Shown here: positions 1-5,508 of the stretch, one piece after another
How positions within the stretch are numbered: position 1 is the first letter of the stretch
How the letters are laid out: each line of letters begins with the position of its first letter
NCBI GenBank assembly: GCA_947461155.1
Contig: CANHKE010000115.1
Location: 1-5,508 of the forward strand
DNA: 5,508 bases
Reading direction: 5' to 3'
Origin: Cytophagaceae bacterium
Lineage (GTDB): Bacteria > Bacteroidota > Bacteroidia > Cytophagales > Spirosomataceae
Program-made: the position numbers and the translations under genes
The notes under the pieces: model-generated
The model's input: only the letters and a program-made list of their open reading frames with translations
The model's database searches: none
What the model was told of the DNA's origin: nothing

Positions 1-70
1 CAAGTTTCATGATGTTTTGTAAATTTTCGCGTGCTGCATCCGTAAATGAAACGGGTGAATTATTTGACAT
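1..70 (-). CDS. IscA/HesB-family iron-sulfur cluster assembly protein, N-terminal fragment
   Basis: The first 23 codons of a gene that leaves the window at its left edge. The start is the ATG at 70-68, and the peptide begins MSNNSPVSFTDAARENLQNI. The pattern 'V-S-F-T-D-A-A' followed by an amphipathic helix ending in 'NIM' is the usual opening of A-type iron-sulfur carrier proteins (IscA, ErpA, SufA), which hold or pass on Fe-S clusters in the cytoplasm using three conserved cysteines further along. Those cysteines lie outside the window, so the assignment rests on the N-terminus alone. The gene diverges from porX across 130 bp. A TATTTTTA stretch on the minus strand in that spacer resembles a Bacteroidota -7 element, but no good -33 partner is visible. 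A different small protein with a similar first helix is not excluded. Confidence 0.6.
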   Translation of the reverse strand, partial: MSNNSPVSFTDAARENLQNIMKL

Positions 71-200
71 ATAAAAAACGATTGCCCACGTAAAAATAGT
101 TAAATTTAGCCTGCTATTTCACGAATTAAGGCTTAACAAATTTTAATTTTTAGGCGCACAATAATTCGAACACAAATTAGTTTAGGTTAAAAACACAACG

Positions 201-1766
201 ATGATTTATTCCATTCTTTGGGCAGACGACGAAATCGACTTATTAACACCCTACATCATATTTCTAGAAAACAAAGGCTATCAAGTCACCACCGCAAATT
301 CAGGTGCTGATGCGCTGGATTTGGTGAACAAACAGAAGTTTGATGTACTATTCCTCGATGAAAACATGCCGGGCATGTCGGGATTAGAAGTGTTGATTTC
401 CATCAAACAAATTCGCCCAAATCTTCCCGTCATTATGATTACGAAATCAGAGGAAGAAGAATTAATGGAAGATGCTATTGGTTCCAAAATCGCCGACTAC
501 CTCATTAAGCCACTGAATCCCAATCAGTTACTACTTTCCGTTAAACGTATATTTGATAAGAAACGGTTGGAGGAAGAGAAGACGAATTTGAATTACCAAC
601 AAGAATTTAGGGAGTTGTCGATGCGTTATCAAGACCGTTTAAACGCGGAGGAATGGGCAGATATCTACAAAAAATTAACCTACTGGGAACTGGAAATCGA
701 CCAAACCGAAAACAAATCGATGTCGGAGGTTTTGATCAATCAAAAATCGGAGGCCAACGTCCACTTCTCTAAGTTCATTGAGAATTCATATGAAAATTGG
801 CTGCAACATCCGGATGCAAATACCCCAATTTTATCCCATTTGATGATGCGCAAGTTTGTGTTTCCGCGTATCAATGATAAGTCGCCGTTGTTCTTTATTT
901 TGATCGATAACCTACGTTATGACCAATGGAAGACCCTAGAATTATTCATCCAGGAATACTTTCAAATGGAGGAGGAAAAGACGTATTATTCCATTTTGCC
1001 TACGACCACGGCATATGCCCGCAATTCCATATTTGCGGGGATGATGCCGTCTGAAATCCACAAAAATTATCCTGATAAATGGGTTTTTGATTTAGGCGAT
1101 TCCGAGGACGAAGAAGGCTATAATAAACATGAGGAGTTTTATTTAAATGAGCAATTAAAGCGTTTACGCATTCCCGCGAAGACGTCGTATCACAAGATCA
1201 TACACCAATATCAAGGAAAACAATTGGTTGACAATTTCAATAAACTCTTAACAAACCAATTGAACGTCATCGTATACAACTTTGTAGACATGCTCTCACA
1301 CGCGCGTACAGACATGGCGATGATTAAGGAATTAGCTCCAGATGAATCCGCTTACCGCAGTTTAACGGCGAGTTGGTTTCAACATTCTCCCTTGTTTGAT
1401 TTATTAAAACGGATTTCGGAGAAAAAGGGACGCGTGGTCATTACGACAGACCATGGTATGATTCGGGTTCAAAATCCGATTAAAATCATTGGTGATCGTA
1501 GCACCAATACGAATCTGCGGTATAAGCAAGGGAAAAATTTGAATTGGGATCCGTCGAACAAAATGTATGTGAGTCGCAAACCGGAACAATTATTTCTACC
1601 GAAGCCGAATATGTCGACGACCTATGTATTCGCCAAAGATGATTACATGTTTGCGTATCCGAATAATTACAATCAATACGTGAATCACTACCGCAATACG
1701 TTCCAGCATGGAGGTATTTCGTTAGAGGAATGTATCATTCCCGTCGCATATTTAGTCGGAAAATAG
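201..1766 (+). CDS. porX: PorX, T9SS response regulator with PglZ phosphodiesterase domain
   Basis: A 521-residue cytoplasmic response regulator, the usual PorX length. Residues 4-118 are a receiver domain: acidic pair D9/D10, phospho-acceptor D53 (in LDENMPGMSG), T81 and K103. A helical linker (about 120-210) leads to a PglZ domain of the alkaline phosphatase superfamily. Its metal and active-site set is visible: D236 (LIDNLRYDQW), the Thr run 268-270 that should contain the nucleophile (PTTTAYARNS), D363 and H367 (FVDMLSHART), D417/H418 (TTDHGM) and H503 (QHGGIS). In Porphyromonas and Flavobacterium, PorX is phosphorylated by PorY, acts on T9SS genes with SigP, and its PglZ domain cleaves oligonucleotides with zinc. 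All key residues are present, so it is probably active in both phosphorelay and phosphodiesterase functions. PorY and T9SS structural genes are not in the window. The start ATG follows an A-rich leader and gives a full receiver domain. A TAGTTTAG at 178-185 is a possible, weak -7 element. Confidence 0.95.
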   Translation: MIYSILWADDEIDLLTPYIIFLENKGYQVTTANSGADALDLVNKQKFDVLFLDENMPGMSGLEVLISIKQIRPNLPVIMITKSEEEELMEDAIGSKIADYLIKPLNPNQLLLSVKRIFDKKRLEEEKTNLNYQQEFRELSMRYQDRLNAEEWADIYKKLTYWELEIDQTENKSMSEVLINQKSEANVHFSKFIENSYENWLQHPDANTPILSHLMMRKFVFPRINDKSPLFFILIDNLRYDQWKTLELFIQEYFQMEEEKTYYSILPTTTAYARNSIFAGMMPSEIHKNYPDKWVFDLGDSEDEEGYNKHEEFYLNEQLKRLRIPAKTSYHKIIHQYQGKQLVDNFNKLLTNQLNVIVYNFVDMLSHARTDMAMIKELAPDESAYRSLTASWFQHSPLFDLLKRISEKKGRVVITTDHGMIRVQNPIKIIGDRSTNTNLRYKQGKNLNWDPSNKMYVSRKPEQLFLPKPNMSTTYVFAKDDYMFAYPNNYNQYVNHYRNTFQHGGISLEECIIPVAYLVGK

Positions 1767-1767
1767 C

Positions 1768-2439
1768 TTAGATGGAAGCGGTCAACTCGATTTTGCCGCC
1801 TTCGCATCTCAAGAATTTGCCAGGGACTTGACGCATCGTATTGTAATCATGGCTTGCCATGATAATGGCCGTTCCTTGGGCTGTTAATTCCTTGAACAAG
1901 TGCATGATTTCCAACGAAACTTCTGGATCCAAATGACCTGTAGGCTCATCAGCAAGCAATAGAAGGGGATTGTTCAACATGGCGCGCGCAATACAGATAC
2001 GCTGTTGCTCTCCACCCGATAATTTATGTACTCGCTTATGTATCGCGTTCGACATGCCCACTCGTGCAAGCACATCTTCGATGCGAGATTTAATTTCTGC
2101 TTCATCCGTATGACCGGTTGCCTCAAGGACGAAAGCTAGATTTTTTTCAACGTTGCGATCGGTCAACAATTGAAAATCTTGAAAAACGAAACCTAATTTC
2201 CGACGTAAAAATGGAATGTCTTTGCGTTTGATAGCGGTCAAATCATACCCAACCACCTGTGCTTGTCCTTGATCGATTGGCAATTCAGCAAAGATGGATT
2301 TGAAAAATGTACTCTTTCCACTTCCGGTCCGACCGATCAAATAGTAAAAATCACCTGCCTCAACTGAAAGATTGATATCCGTTAAGGTTGGAATTCCTTC
2401 TTGGGAAACACTAACATGTTCAAAAGACAAGATAGACAT
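1768..2439 (-). CDS. ftsE: FtsE-like ABC transporter ATP-binding protein
   Basis: A 223-residue ABC ATPase, the normal size for FtsE. It has a complete set of motifs: Walker A GRTGSGKST (36-44), Q-loop Q87 in FVFQDFQLLTDRNV, signature LSGGEQQR (140-147), Walker B LLLLADE (159-165, catalytic E165), D-loop LD (170-171) and H-loop H197 in ASHD. The stretch after the Q-loop (DFQLLTDRNVEKNL) is typical of FtsE and separates it from most LolD and MacB ATPases. FtsE pairs with the membrane protein FtsX at the division site and, without transporting anything, controls peptidoglycan hydrolases. No ftsX is present in this window. The gene starts 4 bp after the tal stop codon, so the two are almost certainly co-transcribed. 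Its stop codon lies one base from that of porX on the other strand, with no terminator between. A related ATPase of the LolD/MacB class is the alternative. Confidence 0.88.
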   Translation of the reverse strand: MSILSFEHVSVSQEGIPTLTDINLSVEAGDFYYLIGRTGSGKSTFFKSIFAELPIDQGQAQVVGYDLTAIKRKDIPFLRRKLGFVFQDFQLLTDRNVEKNLAFVLEATGHTDEAEIKSRIEDVLARVGMSNAIHKRVHKLSGGEQQRICIARAMLNNPLLLLADEPTGHLDPEVSLEIMHLFKELTAQGTAIIMASHDYNTMRQVPGKFLRCEGGKIELTASI

Positions 2440-2443
2440 AGAC

Positions 2444-3100
2444 TTATTGATTTGCTTTGGCGTGATCAGCTAAGAAAGTGGCAAGGCCAGAATCTGTCAA
2501 TGGGTGTTTTGAAAGTGCTAAGATAGCAGATAATGGACCCGTCATGACATCTGCAGCTGCTTCCGCACATTTGATGATGTGCATTGGGTGACGAACAGAC
2601 GCCGCAAGAATCTGTGTATCAAATTCGTAGTTATCGTAGATTAAGCGAATTTGCTCGATCAATTCGATGCCATCGAATGAGATATCATCCAAACGACCAA
2701 TGAATGGAGATACGTACGTCGCACCTGCTTTGGCAGCTAATAAGGCTTGGCCAGCAGAGAAAACCAACGTACAATTTGTTTTGATTCCGCGATCCGAGAA
2801 ATATTTCAAGGCTTTGATACCTTCTTTAATCATGGGGATTTTTACGACGATTTTGTCGTCTAATTCTGCTAATTCTTCGCCCTCGCGAATCATTCCTTCG
2901 TAATCGGTCGCAATAACTTCCGCAGAAACATCGCCATCTACGATATCGCAAATAGCCTTATAGTGACGTAAAACATTATCTTTTCCACTAATACCCTCTT
3001 TTGCCATTAACGACGGATTGGTTGTAACCCCATCCAAAACCCCAAGATCTTGGGCTTCTTTAATTTGTGCCAAATTCGCTGTATCAATAAAAAATTTCAT
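2444..3100 (-). CDS. tal: Transaldolase of the FSA/TalC family (often annotated fructose-6-phosphate aldolase)
   Basis: A 218-residue class I aldolase of the small FSA/TalC/MipB family (normally about 212-220 residues), a cytoplasmic TIM barrel. Motifs seen: FFIDTAN (3-9), GVTTNPSL (24-31), the Schiff-base lysine K87 in [15 protein letters not shown] (131-139) and ILAASVRHP in the C-terminal half. Family members either split fructose 6-phosphate (FSA) or move dihydroxyacetone units between sugar phosphates in the pentose phosphate pathway (transaldolase). At the position where E. coli FSA has the activity-determining Tyr131, this protein has F133, the residue of transaldolases. I therefore infer a transaldolase, although such genes are often labelled fsa or talC. 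The start ATG is preceded by only 21 bp after the U-tract of the upstream SRP RNA gene, and no clear separate promoter fits in that space. ftsE follows 4 bp downstream. Confidence 0.93.
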   Translation of the reverse strand: MKFFIDTANLAQIKEAQDLGVLDGVTTNPSLMAKEGISGKDNVLRHYKAICDIVDGDVSAEVIATDYEGMIREGEELAELDDKIVVKIPMIKEGIKALKYFSDRGIKTNCTLVFSAGQALLAAKAGATYVSPFIGRLDDISFDGIELIEQIRLIYDNYEFDTQILAASVRHPMHIIKCAEAAADVMTGPLSAILALSKHPLTDSGLATFLADHAKANQ

Positions 3101-3120
3101 GTGTGTACGATTTAGATGAA

Positions 3121-3137
3121 CAAAAAAATGGCAAATT
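3121..3137 (-). terminator. Intrinsic terminator formed by the SRP RNA closing stem and a U-tract
   Basis: The 3' arm of the closing stem of the SRP RNA (AATTTGCCATT read on the minus strand) runs directly into seven consecutive T residues (3128-3122). The stem pairs with the RNA's own 5' end, so the mature RNA doubles as its own terminator hairpin. The outer stem is only moderately GC-rich, so some read-through into tal is plausible. Confidence 0.55.
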
Positions 3138-3210
3138 CACCGCTACGACCTACCTACCCTTGCTTCGATCAAGACCTGGGGGATTCAGAGGGAGCTGGTA
3201 ATTTGCCATT
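3122..3210 (-). ncRNA. ffs: Signal recognition particle RNA, small bacterial type (4.5S RNA)
   Basis: About 89 nt on the minus strand that fold into one long hairpin, as the small bacterial SRP RNA does. The ends form a perfect 11-bp stem (3200-3210 with 3127-3137). Inside it, ACC pairs with GGU and GCU with AGC. Near the tip, CAGG (3178-3175) faces AGCA (3164-3161) across a 10-nt apical segment, matching the symmetric internal loop of helix 8 where Ffh binds, and AAGGGUAGG follows as in many bacterial SRP RNAs. With Ffh this RNA recognises signal sequences and docks ribosomes at the membrane through FtsY. A Bacteroidota-type promoter sits just upstream and a U-tract just downstream. The tip reads UUGAUC where most bacteria have CGGAAG. 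No covariance-model search was possible. The family call rests on the fold, the length and the CAGG/AGCA pair. Confidence 0.78.
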
Positions 3211-3211
3211 G

Positions 3212-3242
3212 CAAAGATGCGACAATCACCGCTTTTTTCAAA
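3212..3242 (-). promoter_or_regulatory. Bacteroidota-type promoter of the SRP RNA gene
   Basis: On the minus strand TTTG (3242-3239) is followed after 19 nt by CATCTTTG (3219-3212). The Bacteroidota primary sigma-factor consensus is TTTG, about 19 nt, then TAnnTTTG, so only one position differs. Transcription should start a few bases further on, at about 3208-3210, which is where the SRP RNA hairpin begins. The element is well placed to be the only strong promoter for ffs, and possibly for tal and ftsE downstream. Confidence 0.7.
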
Positions 3243-3296
3243 ATATATGCCAATAATTTCCAATTTGACCGTAACTTTAATAACTATTCAAAAAAC

Positions 3297-4001
3297 ATGC
3301 GCTTTACCTATTTCATCCTCCTTGGTATTCTAACCCTCTCCTGTTCATCAGATGCTGATTCATGGCTAGAAGAGGCCAAAAAACGCTTAAAAGCTGGCGA
3401 AACCGTTTCCGCTAAAGAGGCGATTCAAAAAGCAATCGACAAAAATCCAGGCCTTGCAGAAGCCTACAACTTACGAGGGGTCATCCTTTTTCAAGAAAAA
3501 GACTTCGTTGGCGCCGAAACCCAATACCGCAAAGCCATCGAATTAAAACCCTCCCTCGTCCAAGCTCAATTAAACTTGGGTGCCTTGATGATGGAAAATG
3601 GCAAGTGGCAGGAAGCCTTTCAGCCAACCAATGAAGCCGTCAAATTACAACCGGATTCAAGCGCGGGATATTTACAACGTGGCATCGTTTTGGCCGCTTT
3701 GGGTAAACCGGCGGAAGCAAAAGCAGACTTCACCGCCTGCCTGAAAATTTCCCCCAATGAAATCAATGCGCATTATAACCGAGGAAATATTTATTTCCAG
3801 GAATTAAATTACCTGGAAGCTATCCAAGATTTTGAAGCGAGTGTGGCTGCAAACGCTGAATTTGGCAAGGGATATTACGCCCTAGGACTTTCGTATTATC
3901 ATGTAAAAGAACAGGAGAAATCGTGTTTGGCGCTCCAACAAGCCAAAAAATTAAAGTACCCAGGGGCAGCTGAAGCCGTTAAAAATCTGTGTAACGAATA
4001 A
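3297..4001 (+). CDS. TPR-repeat lipoprotein
   Basis: A 234-residue protein of no known specific function. Residues 1-15 are a short signal peptide (MRF then a hydrophobic run) ending in LTLSC, with C16 as the likely lipidated cysteine. The -3 residue is T rather than the usual L, an acceptable but not ideal lipobox. The sequence after the cysteine, SSDADSW, carries two acidic residues and resembles the export signals that send Bacteroidota lipoproteins to the cell surface. The rest is almost all tetratricopeptide repeats, with clear 34-residue units at about 54-87, 88-121, 122-155 and 156-189, flanked by a half-matching unit before (22-53) and one after (190-223). Such repeats bind partner proteins, so a scaffold role in the envelope is the likeliest inference. 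It is the first gene of a plus-strand unit, 11 bp ahead of the TMEM220-like gene. No convincing promoter is visible. TAACTTTA at 3272-3279 is a weak -7 candidate. Confidence 0.85.
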   Translation: MRFTYFILLGILTLSCSSDADSWLEEAKKRLKAGETVSAKEAIQKAIDKNPGLAEAYNLRGVILFQEKDFVGAETQYRKAIELKPSLVQAQLNLGALMMENGKWQEAFQPTNEAVKLQPDSSAGYLQRGIVLAALGKPAEAKADFTACLKISPNEINAHYNRGNIYFQELNYLEAIQDFEASVAANAEFGKGYYALGLSYYHVKEQEKSCLALQQAKKLKYPGAAEAVKNLCNE

Positions 4002-4012
4002 ACAAACCGACT

Positions 4013-4369
4013 ATGAAACAAGCCTTATTTATTGCTGGAATTCTATTTTCAATCATTTTTACGTTGTTTACTTACTGGCAATTTAATGACCCAGATCCGA
4101 TACTTTGGGTTCCTGTATATGGATCTGCTATTTATGTTTCCATCCAAGCCATTCGTGGCCAGGTAAATCGAGAATTAATCGCAGTTTTATTCGTTTTAAG
4201 TGCAATGGCAGGTATTCAGCTATGGACTGAGATGACCGCATGGGAAGGATTTATGACGGATGGATTAGCGATGAAAACCATGAACCAAGAGTTAGCCCGC
4301 GAAGCGGTAGGCCTTTGGATTTGTTCCGCCGCATTTGTCCTTTTTTACAGCTTAGCCAAACGCAATTAA
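4013..4369 (+). CDS. TMEM220-family small membrane protein
   Basis: A 118-residue integral membrane protein with four predicted helices at about 4-22, 30-47, 54-73 and 98-115. The motif WQFNDPDPILWVPVY (22-36), at the end of helix 1 and the start of helix 2, is the hallmark of the TMEM220 family, which occurs in animals and in bacteria, often Bacteroidota. The function of the family is unknown. The longest loop, between helices 3 and 4 (about 74-97), contains WEGFM and a stretch of mixed charge. There is no cleavable signal peptide, so the protein most likely sits in the inner membrane. It lies 11 bp after the TPR lipoprotein gene and one base before the isomerase-like gene, so all three are probably one transcript. 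That layout does not by itself reveal a role. Confidence 0.82.
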   Translation: MKQALFIAGILFSIIFTLFTYWQFNDPDPILWVPVYGSAIYVSIQAIRGQVNRELIAVLFVLSAMAGIQLWTEMTAWEGFMTDGLAMKTMNQELAREAVGLWICSAAFVLFYSLAKRN

Positions 4370-4370
4370 T

Positions 4371-5291
4371 ATGCTCGATCTCGGATTAAATTCTGCCATT
4401 TTACCTGACTTGTCCCTGGAACAAGTCCTTGATTATGCGCATCGGGCACAATTTGCCTGCGTCGAAGTCATGTGCTGGCCTTCCACAAACGCAGATACGC
4501 GTCGGTACGCAGGCGTATCACACATCGCTGTGGACCAATTGGATTCACTCGGTCTTTTGAATTTAAAGACCTACCTCAAACAGCATCCCGTAAAGATCTC
4601 CGCGCTGGGTTATTACCCAAACCCCATGGATCCGGATGAAAATCAGGCATCCTTTTACCGCGAACACATTAAAAAAATTATTCGCGCGGCGGCTGTACTC
4701 GAAATCCCCGTTGTCAATACGTTTGTTGGCCGCGATTACACGAAAAATGTCGCCTCAAACATCGCCAAATTCGCAGAAGTTTGGCCTGAAATCATTGCAC
4801 TCGCGGACTCCTTGCAGATTAAAATTGGAATTGAGAATTGCCCCATGTTTTTCACTGACGATGAGTGGCCGGGTGGTAAAAATCTCATGACAACGCCCAA
4901 GATATGGGACCAATTATTTAGCATTATCCCATCGGCCAATTTTGGATTGAATTACGATCCATCCCACATGGTTTGGCAGCAAATGGATTACCTATTTCCA
5001 ATCCATCATTATTCGGAACGTCTACACCACATTCATCTCAAAGATGTCAAAGTTTATGCCGATAAATTAAATCGAGTAGGTATTTTAGCGAACCCATTGG
5101 AATACCATTCACCCAAAATTCCAGGGCTAGGCGATATTCATTGGGGGAAATTTATCTCCGCACTGCATGATGTTCGCTACCGCGGACCGATCGTGATTGA
5201 AGTCGAAGATAAGGCATTCGAAGGTTCACCGGAAGATATTAATAAAGCCATTCATGCGGCCAGAAACCACATGAACACCTTTTTACCTTAA
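4371..5291 (+). CDS. Sugar phosphate isomerase/epimerase-like TIM-barrel protein
   Basis: A 306-residue cytoplasmic protein of the xylose isomerase-like/AP-endonuclease-2 TIM-barrel family, at full family length. Expected metal ligands are visible: E155 (GIENCP), D196 and H199 (NYDPSHM), H222 (HHIHLKD) and E277 or E279 (IEVED). The first strand pair (GLNSAIL, then VEVMCW with E32), YYPNP (81-85), and the PGLGDIHWGKF segment (251-261) are typical of uncharacterised sugar isomerases and epimerases that use a divalent metal to interconvert keto and aldo sugars or inositol-type substrates. The substrate cannot be told from sequence. No signal peptide is seen. The ATG overlaps the context TAATATG, one base after the TMEM220-like stop codon, which suggests translational coupling. 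A strong hairpin lies 4 bp after the stop. An endonuclease IV role is unlikely, because the full nine-residue zinc set of that enzyme is not seen. Confidence 0.88.
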   Translation: MLDLGLNSAILPDLSLEQVLDYAHRAQFACVEVMCWPSTNADTRRYAGVSHIAVDQLDSLGLLNLKTYLKQHPVKISALGYYPNPMDPDENQASFYREHIKKIIRAAAVLEIPVVNTFVGRDYTKNVASNIAKFAEVWPEIIALADSLQIKIGIENCPMFFTDDEWPGGKNLMTTPKIWDQLFSIIPSANFGLNYDPSHMVWQQMDYLFPIHHYSERLHHIHLKDVKVYADKLNRVGILANPLEYHSPKIPGLGDIHWGKFISALHDVRYRGPIVIEVEDKAFEGSPEDINKAIHAARNHMNTFLP

Positions 5292-5293
5292 CG

Positions 5294-5323
5294 AAAAACG
5301 GGAGCCTATCAGCTCCCGTTTTC
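5294..5323. terminator. Bidirectional intrinsic terminator
   Basis: An 11-bp perfect stem, AAAACGGGAGC (5295-5305) with GCTCCCGTTTT (5312-5322), encloses a 6-nt loop (CTATCA). On the plus strand it ends in T residues just after the isomerase-like gene. On the minus strand it ends in five T residues just after the stop codon of the gene at 5330-5508. It can therefore end both converging transcripts. Confidence 0.9.
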
Positions 5324-5329
5324 ATTTTA

Positions 5330-5508
5330 TTTACTTGGCTTTTTAAATATGCTCGGATCGACAGGCACATTCAGTTCAACAGAAGTAGTATCCACTTGCA
5401 TCATACCGCCCATCGGGCTAGCTGTTTCAATGGTAATGGGAAAATACAATCCATCCACCGCTTTATAATTGGAGATATTAACTTCTGTGTCAACCGTCTG
5501 GCCGTTGG
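5330..5508 (-). CDS. Probable LolA-like outer membrane lipoprotein-sorting protein, C-terminal fragment
   Basis: An open frame of 58 complete codons runs from the right edge to a TAA stop at 5332-5330. The gene continues outside the window. The other two minus-strand frames are closed by stops, and this is the only open one. The peptide includes NISNYKAVDGLYFPITIET, then a Gly/Met-rich turn (PMGGMM), VDTTSVELNVPVD, and ends PSIFKKPS. The pattern 'Y-K-x-V-D-G-L-x-F-P' followed by alternating strands and a final 'D-P-S-I-F-K-K-P' is what the C-terminus of Bacteroidota LolA-like periplasmic proteins looks like, and those carry or measure lipoproteins. Only this short part is present, so a related beta-rich family protein is possible. 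The shared terminator lies just beyond the stop. Confidence 0.5.

Noticed and set aside
108..131. Short inverted repeat AGCCT / AGGCT in the spacer between the IscA-like gene and porX
   Set aside because: Only 5 bp pair, the 14-nt interval is AT-rich and the flanks mismatch. It is too weak to call an operator or terminator, though its place in a divergent promoter region is noted.
178..185. TAGTTTAG as the porX -7 promoter element
   Set aside because: It matches seven of eight positions of TAnnTTTG, but no TTTG or TTG lies at the right distance upstream, so it is mentioned in the porX entry rather than called.
2667..2903. Open frame of 78 codons on the plus strand inside the transaldolase gene
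   Set aside because: It is antisense to a well-conserved enzyme, has no recognisable domain or start context, and is explained by the coding constraints of tal.
3145..3160. GGTAGGTAGG tandem repeat on the minus strand
   Set aside because: It is explained as part of the 3' strand of the SRP RNA hairpin, pairing with the C-rich 5' strand, and is not an independent repeat.
3260..3279. Plus-strand promoter for the TPR lipoprotein (TTTG at 3264-3267, TAACTTTA at 3272-3279)
   Set aside because: The two elements are only 4 bp apart, far short of the normal spacing of about 19 nt, so they cannot be one promoter. Either alone is common in AT-rich DNA.
4636..4939. Open frames of 84 codons (plus) and 67 codons (minus) within the isomerase-like gene
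   Set aside because: Both lie in other frames of a gene with intact catalytic motifs and show basic or low-information composition without any family signature.

Overview
The window looks like ordinary core-genome DNA from a member of the Bacteroidota that has a type IX secretion system (T9SS), possibly a Cytophagales-type organism. The evidence is a clear PorX protein (receiver domain plus PglZ domain), A-rich leaders without Shine-Dalgarno sequences, a promoter of the Bacteroidota TTTG / TAnnTTTG type, a short lipoprotein signal with acidic residues after the cysteine, and a protein of the TMEM220 family. Codon use and composition look even throughout. I see no insertion sequences, CRISPR arrays, tRNA genes or signs of recent transfer.

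Layout. Positions 1-70 (minus) hold the first 23 codons of an IscA/HesB-type iron-sulfur assembly protein, which diverges from porX (201-1766, plus) across a 130-bp spacer. porX runs head-on into a minus-strand unit read from about 3210 down to 1768: a small RNA that I identify as the signal recognition particle RNA (ffs, about 3122-3210) with its own promoter and terminator, then a transaldolase of the FSA/TalC family (2444-3100), then the FtsE-like ABC ATPase (1768-2439). The stop codons of porX and ftsE are separated by one base, with no terminator between them. From 3297 a plus-strand unit reads away from the SRP RNA: a TPR lipoprotein (3297-4001), a small four-helix TMEM220-like membrane protein (4013-4369), and a sugar phosphate isomerase/epimerase-like TIM barrel (4371-5291). 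It ends at a strong hairpin that can also serve the converging minus-strand gene at 5330-5508, the C-terminal part of a probable LolA-like outer-membrane lipoprotein-sorting protein.

How the parts relate. Several products concern the cell envelope: PorX controls the T9SS, SRP RNA targets membrane proteins, FtsE works in cell division, and there is a lipoprotein, a membrane protein and a LolA-like protein. They do not form one recognisable pathway, and transaldolase and the isomerase are metabolic. I do not see an undescribed multi-gene system here. The points most worth checking are the SRP RNA (easily missed because it is non-coding), its apical loop that departs from the usual GGAA, the chance that tal and ftsE are expressed by read-through from the SRP RNA promoter, and the one-base convergent junction of porX and ftsE.
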